Shown in pieces: positions 10,511 through 20,032 of a stretch of 64,000 nucleotides of DNA. Each line of letters begins with the position of its first letter. Position 1 is the first letter of the stretch. The position numbers were made by a program, and so were the translations under genes. A model generated the notes under the pieces. It saw only the letters and a program-made list of their open reading frames with translations. It ran no database searches and was not told where the DNA came from. Origin of the DNA: Spirochaetales bacterium (GTDB lineage Bacteria > Spirochaetota > Spirochaetia > SZUA-6 > JAFGRV01); NCBI GenBank assembly GCA_016937215.1, contig JAFGWI010000033.1, positions 1 through 64,000 of the forward strand, written 5' to 3'.

Positions 10511-11986
10511 TTATTTATGACAACCTAAAAATGTAACCCCCAATGGTTTTTGACCTACAACATACCTATCATATGAATAGTCGAAAAAATGAAAATTATC
10601 AAAGACTACATTTTTCGCTGTGAACGGTTGGGCTAAATTTTCGACATTCATTTGTATCTGTTGTTCAGATAAATTAATATTTTTGAATAACACATTCTCA
10701 AAGTTACCAAGAAGGAATGAAAATGGAGGACCGCCTCTTTTTTCATCTTCAGGGTTTTTATAATAATTATCAATAGAAATATCGATAAAAGCACTATTCC
10801 TAAGAGTTTCAATTCCAGGTTTATTTTCTCGATCTGGTTCCAGAATAAAGGACTGACAGAAAATATTTGTCCCAGTTAATCCATATATTAGGATGTTATC
10901 CTTTTCATCCCACAATTGATAAATATCGGTATGGTGCTCTACTACTTCCCAATCAATATCAGAAACAGTGCAATTTAAAATACATTTTGACATTTGATAA
11001 CAATCACCAATAATATTAGAAACTGAGCTATTCCTTACTAAAGCAGTATAAATAAATCCGAATTTTCCTCTTTCAGCCACACTGTCAGTAACGTAATAAA
11101 AGGTCCGCTCAAATATATTGCCTACATATGTACTACCTTCCATATCTGCTAAATTGGGTATGTTATCAGTAATCCTGCAACGATCAAACCAAAGATAATC
11201 ATTGTCTCTCGTCATGTATCTAAAAAAATGATTACTCTCATAAGTAAAATCCAATGTAACATTTTCCCATTTTAAATGGGACACTTTAGGTAGAAATGTA
11301 CGTAATTCGGTGTTACTGCTAATAATCACCACTTCATCCCGGTCGAGATTGGGGGCAGGCTTTATGGTGATATATCTATCAACCATAGTGTATTGATCAC
11401 CACCAGCATTTCTATAAGGTGCTTCATAGTGTCCTTCCACCATTAGTATAACATTATCACCACCAGAAACGGTATTATAATCCAGCGCGCGTGTTAATGT
11501 TCTAAATGGAGACTGCGAACTTCCATCTCCACTTATGTCGTTTCCATTTGTAGGATGAACATAAAAATTTTTATATAAAAGCGAATGTTTTGAATTATTC
11601 ATTATGGTAATATCCAAATGACGGGTAACACCATTGTTTGGTTTCACATCAGCAAATACCATAAGCGGGCCATCTGACAATTCTGATAGATTGAACTTGA
11701 CCCAATATTCATTTATTCCTGTTCGATCATTAAAAGTCATAACATTTACAGAATCCATTAATGTGTCACCATTTTTATCAACAATGGTATATTCTACCTT
11801 TTCAATTCCATCAATATGGAATGCCACTACACCCAACTTAGTCAAAGACTCAAAGGTTCTATATGGAACAATATTAAAATGGGCTGTAGGATGTTCTGTT
11901 ATATAGTTTTCGTCTTGAGACGGAATATGCAACAAACAGCTCCCTAATAAAACCATAATTAAAAATAAATATGCTATTTTCAACAT
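10511..11986 (-). CDS. Lipoprotein with parallel beta-helix fold
   Basis: Lipobox VLLGSCLLH; FYVHPTNGNDISGDGSSQSPFRTLTRALDYNTVSGGDNVILMVEGHYEAPYR matches the start motif of the 1176-3191 protein. Confidence 0.75.
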   Translation of the reverse strand: MLKIAYLFLIMVLLGSCLLHIPSQDENYITEHPTAHFNIVPYRTFESLTKLGVVAFHIDGIEKVEYTIVDKNGDTLMDSVNVMTFNDRTGINEYWVKFNLSELSDGPLMVFADVKPNNGVTRHLDITIMNNSKHSLLYKNFYVHPTNGNDISGDGSSQSPFRTLTRALDYNTVSGGDNVILMVEGHYEAPYRNAGGDQYTMVDRYITIKPAPNLDRDEVVIISSNTELRTFLPKVSHLKWENVTLDFTYESNHFFRYMTRDNDYLWFDRCRITDNIPNLADMEGSTYVGNIFERTFYYVTDSVAERGKFGFIYTALVRNSSVSNIIGDCYQMSKCILNCTVSDIDWEVVEHHTDIYQLWDEKDNILIYGLTGTNIFCQSFILEPDRENKPGIETLRNSAFIDISIDNYYKNPEDEKRGGPPFSFLLGNFENVLFKNINLSEQQIQMNVENLAQPFTAKNVVFDNFHFFDYSYDRYVVGQKPLGVTFLGCHK

Positions 11987-12075
11987 ATCCCACCTTTCTC
12001 CAGTTTCACATCAAGCATTTTTATTTCTTAAAATTTCTTTTTTTCATTCTTAATAAGAAAAGTTTTTTTGGATAA

Positions 12076-13233
12076 TTATTCATTATAACCAAGTATTTTA
12101 GCCATTAAATACCAAAACGCCTTCGCCTTAATTTCAGCATGTTCAGGTCTTGTATGATAAGGATTACCGGTATAGCCCGTAATTTCTGGATATTTAAGTA
12201 AATTGTTAGCAGAAAAATCATAGGGGCCCCACACTTCATGACAGGAACGAAATTCAATAGATTGTGTAATTCCATCAAAATTAATTTGAGCTCTTCTCGA
12301 AGGCGACAAACTCCATGTTCCTTCCCAGTCGAAATTACCAAAGAAATTGCCGCGGCCATTGGTCAAACCCCAATAATCCATATCAGCAAAGTCAAAGAGC
12401 CAGCGCTTATTCTCAATACAATGATTTCTAATTAGTTCATTACATTTCCACACCATTGCTCCTTGTTGATCAGCATAAGAGCTAACCGGATTACTTCCAT
12501 ATTTAGCTTTACTATATTGTCCATGAGCAGTGGCAAATACAAAGATTACAGCAGTATAATCTGTCCTTCCTTTAGAACCTCCAGATTCATACATTGTAAT
12601 GAGGTTCTCCATGGCTCTTAAATATCCTTTTGCCATGTTATCCCCATTATTATTACCTCCCCAAATCGAACCCAGTTCTGAACAAAACATATATACACAG
12701 ACATTTATCAATGGCTCCTCATTTATTAAAAACTTATTAAAATTAGAATCTAGATAGTTTTCTATGATATATGGCCCCTGATTTCTGTCCCAATTCACAT
12801 CCGATTTGGGCCCTCCAAAATAATGATGGGGTTCAATAAAACTTTCATCTTCATATCTTTCACTTTTATCCAACTCACTTATGAAAGGAAGCCCTCTTGT
12901 GACATTGATAATTTGATTATTATGAGTTGGAATACTCTTGGTTGTATTTTCAACATATTCAAATTTTGAATCCCCTTTAGCAAGTTCCTTAAGGCCAAAA
13001 GCACTAACCTGAGCCGCATGAGATCTTCCTGCAAAATGGATATTTAAATTTTGCTTTATTTTTGTAATATATTCCTCTGCAATATCTAAATTTACAACAT
13101 TATGATTTGCAATAAAGGGTTCTGTTATATTTTCATTTTGCGAATTTTTTGTATGGTTATTATTAAAAAAACCCTGACTGGAAATATCACAAGAGGCCAA
13201 AGACACCAAAAAAATCAATAAAAAATATTTCAT
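12076..13233 (-). CDS. Lipoprotein, SGNH-hydrolase-like (weak)
   Basis: Lipobox LVSLASCD; NIHFAGRSHAAQVSAFGLKELA and the C-terminal region parallel the 3854-4681 product. Confidence 0.5.
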   Translation of the reverse strand: MKYFLLIFLVSLASCDISSQGFFNNNHTKNSQNENITEPFIANHNVVNLDIAEEYITKIKQNLNIHFAGRSHAAQVSAFGLKELAKGDSKFEYVENTTKSIPTHNNQIINVTRGLPFISELDKSERYEDESFIEPHHYFGGPKSDVNWDRNQGPYIIENYLDSNFNKFLINEEPLINVCVYMFCSELGSIWGGNNNGDNMAKGYLRAMENLITMYESGGSKGRTDYTAVIFVFATAHGQYSKAKYGSNPVSSYADQQGAMVWKCNELIRNHCIENKRWLFDFADMDYWGLTNGRGNFFGNFDWEGTWSLSPSRRAQINFDGITQSIEFRSCHEVWGPYDFSANNLLKYPEITGYTGNPYHTRPEHAEIKAKAFWYLMAKILGYNE

Positions 13234-13719
13234 CTCAACCCATCCTCATCTCATTCAAATATAGCTTTTTAAGTTGTTTTGAACAAGAAAATCTTGTCGA
13301 TTTGTACGCCTTTTACAGTAAATTATACCAAATGGCATAACCCATTCACTCATAGAACCGATAAAAAGATTCAATGCTATAGCCATTTACCCAGCACCTC
13401 AAAAAACAAATTTTGATTATTTTTGTTAGAATTACTCATTTTCCTACAAGAAAAAAGGCAAATATTGTCAAAAACCTGCTTTTCAGTACACCAGCCTACC
13501 TTCCACGACTTAGTAAGATAATTTCTTATATTATTAGGAATTAGAAAATTGAGATTCTTAAAATCGCCTTTTCTGCTTTTCCAAAATATAAGAAACTGCT
13601 GTTTCAGCACATAACATAAAAAAAGTATACCATATTAAAGCTTTCATGAAAACCTTGTTATCTGTGAGTTGATGATTTTTGACGATAGTTTTGATTTTTA
13701 ATGAAGAAATCGATAAAAT

Positions 13720-13810
13720 GGTAATTGTTAAGCTAAATCAAAATTTGGCTAAAAATGCTTTTAAGATAGAAGACATGCCCCGAATCCCTAAATCATTCTG
13801 GAATAAAATC
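13720..13810 (+). repeat. Family-1 repeat, copy 4 (5' part only)
   Basis: GGTAATTGTTAAGCTAAATC...AATGCTTTTAAGATAGAAGACATG aligns to the first ~70 nt of other copies. Confidence 0.55.
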
Positions 13811-14007
13811 CAAATTAGCCTTACAGATGCTTATTAGGGGGGCTCAAAGGGAACAACTTTTTCCAAGGATATAAACCCATCACGGCCAAGAGTGGCAATT
13901 CCATCATTATTGTCTATGGATTAGAATATAAGGTTCGAAGGCTATTGTCATGTATTGGCAGACAAGATTGATTGACATTAAAGAAATAAAGAGTATAGAC
14001 TGCTTAT

Positions 14008-15303
14008 GTGGAAAATACAGGCGAGTACAATAGCAGCAATATCCATCCATTAGCATTACTTGTATTACTAATATTAGGTATTTGTATTTTGGTTTTAAAA
14101 CGAGATTACACCTTAATACCTATTGTAGTGGCTGTTTGCTTTATTCCCTTCGCTCAACGCTTGGTCATCGCCGGGTTTGACTTTACAATTTTAAGATTTC
14201 TGGTGCTATTTGCATGGATTCGGATGATACTACGAAACGAATTTAGTGGGTACAAATGGCATTATCTCGATATTTTGCTCGTGTTATATATTATTATTGA
14301 TGGGTTGATTTTTTTTATTGCGGTTCCTGTAACCAATGCTCTCGTTTATAAACTCGGCAAAGCCTTTGATTATATTGGCCTCTATTTTCTATTTCGAATC
14401 GCTCTTAAAACAAAAGATGATATAAAAAAAGCAATCTGGATATTTATTATACTCAGCATACCTGTAATGATATTTTTCTCAGTTGAAAAAGTAACCGGTG
14501 TTAATATGTTTTCAATTTTTGGAGGCGTTCCTCAATTCACCCTTATGCGAGAAGGCACCCTTCGTGTCCAAGGTGCCTTTAGCCACCCTATTTTAGCTGG
14601 AACCTTTTGGGCATTGGTACTCCCTCTTGTAATCCCTTGTATACAGGATAAAACCGGAATACAACGAACCATAGGCTACATTGGTTTGTTCAGTATCATT
14701 TTATGTATTTTTTTGACAGCATCCAGCACTCCATTAATGGTTGCCTTCTGCACGGTTGTGGGAATGGCTATGTTTTATTTCCGCTATAAAATGAAAAAAG
14801 TTAGATTAGCAATCCTGGCAGGATATATCGGCCTTGATTTAATTATGGTAGCACCCGTATATTCATTAATTGCGCGTATCGACCTTACTGGTGGATCTAC
14901 AGGATGGCATAGGTATAATTTGATTCATCAAGCTATTTTACATTTCCCCCAATGGGCAGTCCTTGGAATGGGTACAGTCTCAACTGAAACTTGGGGCTGG
15001 GGGCTTTGGGATGTAACATGTGAATATGTGGCAATAGGCATATCAGGCGGGGCACTGACATTAATTGTGTATTTATTAATTTTAATTTTCGCGTTTCGAG
15101 AAGTTGGCATTGCCATTAATAACAGCATAGACAATTCTCCAGATCAAAAATTTTGTTGGCATTTTGGAATAATGCTGCTCTCACATACCATAGCTTTTCT
15201 GGTTATATCTTATTTTGGCCAACTAATGATATTATTTATATTTTCAATAGCAGCCATCGCAGGGTTTAACAACTATCGAACAAAAGAACAATCAAACCAA
15301 TAG
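14008..15303 (+). CDS. O-antigen polymerase/ligase-like (Wzy/WaaL) membrane protein
   Basis: Polytopic; GAFSHPILAGTFWALVLPL and HQAILHFPQWAVLGMGTVSTETWGWGLWDVTCEYV; GTG start. Confidence 0.8.
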   Translation: MENTGEYNSSNIHPLALLVLLILGICILVLKRDYTLIPIVVAVCFIPFAQRLVIAGFDFTILRFLVLFAWIRMILRNEFSGYKWHYLDILLVLYIIIDGLIFFIAVPVTNALVYKLGKAFDYIGLYFLFRIALKTKDDIKKAIWIFIILSIPVMIFFSVEKVTGVNMFSIFGGVPQFTLMREGTLRVQGAFSHPILAGTFWALVLPLVIPCIQDKTGIQRTIGYIGLFSIILCIFLTASSTPLMVAFCTVVGMAMFYFRYKMKKVRLAILAGYIGLDLIMVAPVYSLIARIDLTGGSTGWHRYNLIHQAILHFPQWAVLGMGTVSTETWGWGLWDVTCEYVAIGISGGALTLIVYLLILIFAFREVGIAINNSIDNSPDQKFCWHFGIMLLSHTIAFLVISYFGQLMILFIFSIAAIAGFNNYRTKEQSNQ

Positions 15304-15335
15304 CCTCACTTAAATATGTGAAACAACAGAACTGA

Positions 15336-16220
15336 TTATCTTTTTTTAAATAAATTTAAAATTTTATTTTTTTGCTCTACAAAACCCAATTTTAAAAATA
15401 TCACCTTTCCTAAAGTTAATATAAACTCTCTGACCATCCGCAGTGGAAAAAGAAATAAATTTTCAAGATAAATATTAATAGAAGATTCATTATGGGTTGG
15501 AATAATAAATTTTTTATCTAATAAATTCAAACTTACTCGTTTATTTTTTACACGATTTGAAACATTTCTATCATGAATAATCTGCACCCATACTTTATTG
15601 TCCAGCTGGGAAATAGGACTCAATTTTCCAATATCTCTATGTTGAGCATACCACACAGTACGAAGATTGGGTGTAATCCGTTCAATCAAACTGATGAATG
15701 GACCAGACCTGTCAACATGCTTGTATAATTTCCCTTGATAGTAAGCATATCCAATGGGAAAATTCAAAGCCATTTCATCGCATTTTATAAAATTCTTCTG
15801 AATATTTTCTATAAAATCACATGAGACAGTATCATCATTATCCAATCTTGTGGTAATTATATATTCAACTTTAGAGTTTTGCAGTTGTTGCTTAACTAAA
15901 TTTGAGACGATTAATGGATTAAATTCATCTGAATATATAATCTCAATATTTTTATTTTTTGAATAAGCCAAAATTGCTTTATCGAATTGATCAGGAGTAT
16001 TTTTATCAAAAAAAATAAACCATTTGTATTTAGAATTTGTCTGATTTTGCATTGCTTTTAAACAATATTTTTCAAATAGTGAAAATCGATTTAATTGCCA
16101 TTCAATTCCTGGCAAAGAATTCATATCATCCTTCTTTAAACGCACGTTAAAACGTGTTATTACATAATGATCGAAAATATTATTTTCCATTTTTATTATT
16201 CCATTCAGCAAATGATTCAT
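15336..16220 (-). CDS. Putative rhamnosyltransferase (PF11316-like)
   Basis: HYVITRFNVRL...WQLNRFSLFEKYCLKAMQNQTNSKYKWFIFFDKNTP...TTRLDNDDTVSCDFIENIQ. Confidence 0.82.
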   Translation of the reverse strand: MNHLLNGIIKMENNIFDHYVITRFNVRLKKDDMNSLPGIEWQLNRFSLFEKYCLKAMQNQTNSKYKWFIFFDKNTPDQFDKAILAYSKNKNIEIIYSDEFNPLIVSNLVKQQLQNSKVEYIITTRLDNDDTVSCDFIENIQKNFIKCDEMALNFPIGYAYYQGKLYKHVDRSGPFISLIERITPNLRTVWYAQHRDIGKLSPISQLDNKVWVQIIHDRNVSNRVKNKRVSLNLLDKKFIIPTHNESSINIYLENLFLFPLRMVREFILTLGKVIFLKLGFVEQKNKILNLFKKR

Positions 16221-16302
16221 AAAAAAAATTTCTATTTATAATATAAGAAATTACTATTTTGTTACAGATAGCAAGTGCAAATGTTTTCTTAATTAAATAA
16301 AT

Positions 16303-16599
16303 TGTACTAGTTTAACTAAATGGGGGCCTTTGTTTTAAACACGCATTAGGGATAGAAGGCATGACTGGCTTGCTATTTTTTAAGAAATAGCAAGCCAAAG
16401 CGTTTTCTGCCGAATAATTTCCGATAGAAAACCTTCATAGTAACAGCGAAGTTAGGATTCAGACTTATAGTGAATGCCAATGAGCATCCACCCCATCGAG
16501 CAATAAATGCGGAGCATTTATGACCAGAGGCTGGATAAACCGGCCTGCCATGCCTCTGGGTAGCAAGTAAGGCCTGGAGTATTCTGCTTAACAAATACA
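16303..16599 (+). repeat. Family-1 structured repeat, copy 5, full length with TIRs
   Basis: TIR TGTACTAGTTTAAC (16303-16316) / GCTTAACAAATACA (16586-16599); flanks ATAAAT/ATAATT; hairpin GGCTTGCTATTT...AAATAGCAAGCC 16367-16396; GCATTAGGGATAGAAGGCATG. Confidence 0.88.
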
Positions 16600-16610
16600 A
16601 TAATTTACTA

Positions 16611-16739
16611 GAACTAATTTTAACAGTATTGACATTAGCAATTAGTACGCAACGCTATATTATTAACCTATTTTGTGCTAATAAGAATGTGCATACGCAA
16701 TTTTCATTATCCTTACCAAACCGCAGTTCTGGATAAGCC
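16611..16739 (+). repeat. Family-2 structured repeat, copy a
   Basis: CTAATT..CAGTATTGACATTAGCAATTAG and TACGCAATTTTCATTATCC-TTACCAAACCGCAGTTCT-GGATAA. Confidence 0.65.
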
Positions 16740-16840
16740 AAATTAACACAAACTTGTAAAGATAATCATATAAAATTCAGGTTTTGTAACCACCCATTGT
16801 TAAATATTTTTTGTTCAAAAAATATTTAACAGAATAGAGA

Positions 16841-18172
16841 TTAATCAACCACAGAATCATAGGCTTCCGTAAAATCACAGACCCATTGGTACAATTCTTT
16901 AGAATTACGTCGCTCGATTACCAATTCATCTTTGGGTTTTTTAGCAAACTTCTCTTTCAAACTCTTAAAAACCAAGGATAATATTGTGGGAATTGTCATA
17001 AAAATAATTTTCAGATCGAAAAACGGACTCATGCGACGTCCATAGGTAATATCCAATCGTATCATCTGTTTAAAAGTCAAATCATTTTTCCCACTAACTT
17101 GCCACAATCCGGTTAAACCAGGCACATAGTCAAAACGCCCCTGATGCCAGCGCAAATACTCCTTTGCTTCATATGGTATACATGGCCGCGGCCCTACCAG
17201 GCTCATATGACCAAAAAATATGTTCAAAAGTTGTGGTAATTCATCAATACATGTTTTTCTTAATATATTTCCACCAGGAATAATTCGTTTATCATTTTTA
17301 TCATCCAGTTTCGTAATCTTGCTACCAGAAGCAATGACATTCTTCATCAAGTTCATATGTTCGTTTTCATCATTATTAACCTTCATGGTACGGAATTTAT
17401 ATAAGGTGAATATTTTACCCTTATGACCGACTCTCTTCTGAGTGAAAAAAACAGGACCGGGTGACACAATTTTTATATAAATCCCCACAAGCAATAGAAG
17501 AGGCAAACTGATTAAAATACTAAAACCCGACACCACAATATCCATAGTTCTTTTCCATAAAGGCATTTTTTTAGAGATAATCGACTTAAATTGGTCGGAA
17601 CTTTGTAGAATATTATTTCCATAGTCAATTGATGAGGCATTTTTATCATTCAATAGAGTACCGAGGTTCATAACAGTAAGGTTTTCATCAGGCTTTCCCC
17701 TTTTACTATCTTTCTGATCATCAAAATCCGATTTCTGAATCCAATGATCAGGATAAATGAAGACAGTAAAGGGAGGAGGCGCTTGAGAAACAAATATTTC
17801 CGCGCTGACGTCAACAGCAAGATGCCAAGCTCCTCTTAATGAAGAACCATGCAGGATGACACCGATTATATTTTTATCAAACCATCCGATTATATCCACT
17901 TTTCGAATACGATCATATAAATGATGTATGAATTTTTTCAAAATCTTTTTATGCTTAATGTTTTGCAATTCAAACAAAACCAAAGCAAATTGAGATTCAT
18001 TTCTATCAGAACGAGCACGCTCTATTTTAAGATTGTAGTGGAAATGCGCAGTATCGAGTATCCCAATATTGTTCTGGCTAATCTGGGATATTAACTTGAT
18101 TCTTTCTTTAATACTTGGCATATTCATCCCCTTTAATAAATAATCTAATTTTTTATTCAAAATATCAGTCAT
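16841..18172 (-). CDS. Bacterial sugar transferase (undecaprenyl-phosphate sugar phosphotransferase) with extra N-terminal domain
   Basis: KRTMDIVVSGF...PGPVFFTQKRVGHKGKIFTLYKFRTMKVN...DELPQLLNIFFGHMSLVGPRPCIPYE...VPGLTGLWQVSGKND. Confidence 0.95.
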   Translation of the reverse strand: MTDILNKKLDYLLKGMNMPSIKERIKLISQISQNNIGILDTAHFHYNLKIERARSDRNESQFALVLFELQNIKHKKILKKFIHHLYDRIRKVDIIGWFDKNIIGVILHGSSLRGAWHLAVDVSAEIFVSQAPPPFTVFIYPDHWIQKSDFDDQKDSKRGKPDENLTVMNLGTLLNDKNASSIDYGNNILQSSDQFKSIISKKMPLWKRTMDIVVSGFSILISLPLLLLVGIYIKIVSPGPVFFTQKRVGHKGKIFTLYKFRTMKVNNDENEHMNLMKNVIASGSKITKLDDKNDKRIIPGGNILRKTCIDELPQLLNIFFGHMSLVGPRPCIPYEAKEYLRWHQGRFDYVPGLTGLWQVSGKNDLTFKQMIRLDITYGRRMSPFFDLKIIFMTIPTILSLVFKSLKEKFAKKPKDELVIERRNSKELYQWVCDFTEAYDSVVD

Positions 18173-18282
18173 TTTTATTTTTTATAAATCTGAATCCATT
18201 TTAAGAATTTTATATAGAGAATAGTACCACTTCAAAATAGAAATAACCATAATACGAAAGTATGATTTTGCTGTTATCCATA

Positions 18283-18545
18283 TGTATTTGTTTAGCAATG
18301 GCTTATTTGGGCGTTTCCCCATTCCGCTTTTTTATGAGCGGTTTATCATTTGAGTACAAAGGAACAAACCCTGCCTGGCTTCATGGGGTCGGGCTTTTCG
18401 CTTCAACTCCTCGCAGAACCTGTATCCGCTGCTGTAATTGTCCAAAGAAATGGCAAATGATTAAAATACAACGGTCTGCTGCGGGGTTTTCGCTGCAATC
18501 CCTAACGCGGTAAAAGCTGAAAAATGAATTAGCTAAACAAATACA
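18283..18545 (-). repeat. Family-1 MITE-like repeat, copy 6, with TIRs and 6-bp target-site duplication
   Basis: TGTATTTGTTTAGC (18283-18296) and GCTAAACAAATACA (18532-18545), perfect 14-bp TIRs; flanked by TCCATA (18277-18282) and TCCATA (18546-18551). Confidence 0.92.
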
Positions 18546-18972
18546 TCCATATTATCATTGTCTTGATTTTACGTAATATCATAGTTTAATCATGCAAAAT
18601 CATTAGATCGAAAGCCCTTATACAAATATTATAGCCAACCTTAATGAATAAAAAAACAAAGCCTTTTTCTTTATCTTTTGGAAAAGTAAAAATATAGCTT
18701 CCTTTAAAATAAATGTCTAAAACCTCAAAGAAATTGAACTAATCCCATAAAACAAAGAAACATCTCGCATTCAGCAATGAATTAAGGTAATATTAATATT
18801 ATTTAGACTTAAAGAATTGTGATTTTAGTACAAAAAGCAGAATAATTGCAGCTCGTTAAAAAAAATATATAGGGTGCCTCAGCCCCACAAAATGCGAATT
18901 ATGTGTTGATGTGAATAATAGAAAACACTCATTTCTGAATTTATAGTTTTATAATAAATAGACAATCAGATT

Positions 18973-19671
18973 TCAAAGGTATTTAACTGCCCACAGGGCT
19001 GCTTGAAGACGATTTTTGACCTTGATTTTTTTATAAATGTTATACAAATGTGTTTTAACAGTATTAGGTGTAATAAACATTTTGTCGGCTATTTCCTCAT
19101 TATTCACACCAAGTGAAATCATTTGCAAAATTTCAATTTCCCGTTCAGTAAGATTGGTTTGCTTTTGAATATAGAATATTTTTTGCTTAAAGCCGTTAAA
19201 GGCACATTTTAATAAAATATCTCTAGCAACCCAAAATTCCCCCTTTATCACTGTTTGGACACCACGTAGAAACAAATTTAACTTATCGTCGGTATAAAAA
19301 AACCCCTTAATTTTTTTTCCTAAAGCTTTGTGCTCCAAACCTGATCCGATATGTAAATTAAACAATGCCAAAATAAATGAATCATCATCTGGAGTATTTG
19401 TTGAGATAAATTTAATGACATATTCAAAACTGGCATCTCTATTATTGATTAAAAAGAGCTTTTTTTTATAGTTTTTAACTAAATCATAGTTTAAATTGCC
19501 AATATCCTGTAATAAATCACATTGACAATTAAATTCCTTTGAAACCACATATTGAATCAATTCATTTTTTAGATTTGGCGAGCCTAAGACAAATGATATT
19601 AGCTCCTTTTGCCCCATGCCCTCTTTGGTATTCAAAATCGACTTGGAATTACCGAGCTTAAAATCTGACAA
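18973..19671 (-). CDS. LuxR/CsgD-like transcriptional regulator
   Basis: C-terminal LTEREIEILQMISLGVNNEEIADKMFITPNTVKTHLYNIYKKIKVKNRLQAALWA, LuxR HTH; overall layout recalls CsgD. Confidence 0.9.
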   Translation of the reverse strand: MSDFKLGNSKSILNTKEGMGQKELISFVLGSPNLKNELIQYVVSKEFNCQCDLLQDIGNLNYDLVKNYKKKLFLINNRDASFEYVIKFISTNTPDDDSFILALFNLHIGSGLEHKALGKKIKGFFYTDDKLNLFLRGVQTVIKGEFWVARDILLKCAFNGFKQKIFYIQKQTNLTEREIEILQMISLGVNNEEIADKMFITPNTVKTHLYNIYKKIKVKNRLQAALWAVKYL

Positions 19672-19731
19672 AAAATACCCCTTTTTCGTTCAATATAAAA
19701 TCATTATCGTAAAAAAATGTTGAAAATATTA

Positions 19732-19837
19732 GAGCTAATTGCAATAGTCCTGACATAGTCATTAGCGGGCAATTGCAAATGGATAACTTGTCCGCAATCT
19801 TCATGATTCTTGCCAAACCTCAGCATTGCAAGAGCCT
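19732..19837 (+). repeat. Family-2 structured repeat, copy b
   Basis: GCTAATTGCAATAGTCCTGACATAGTCATTAGC ... CCGCAATCTTCATGATTCTTGC-CAAACCTCAGCATT-GCAAGAGCC. Confidence 0.72.
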
Positions 19838-19907
19838 TATTAATAAATAAGAATTAATTATAGGCAAACAAAATTAGTTTAGCAAGAAAAATAATGCTTC
19901 AGAACAA

Positions 19908-20032
19908 AGCTAATCGCAAAAGTCCTGACATTAACAAATAGCCTCAAAGATATAACTATTTATCCAGTAAAAAAATAATTTATCCGAAATCCTTAAAACT
20001 TTTACAAAACCTCAGTTTTGTAAAAGCCTCTT
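19908..20032 (+). repeat. Family-2 structured repeat, copy c
   Basis: AGCTAATCGCAAAAGTCCTGACATTA...TAGC ... 11-bp perfect hairpin CTTTTACAAAA-CCTCAG-TTTTGTAAAAG (19999-20026). Confidence 0.72.

Noticed and set aside
10275-10520. ORF 81 aa (+)
   Set aside because: Antisense to family-1 copy 3; low-complexity translation.
16373-16600. ORF 75 aa (-)
   Set aside because: Antisense reading through family-1 copy 5; likely spurious.
18262-18513. ORF 83 aa (+)
   Set aside because: Lies almost entirely inside family-1 copy 6; likely spurious.
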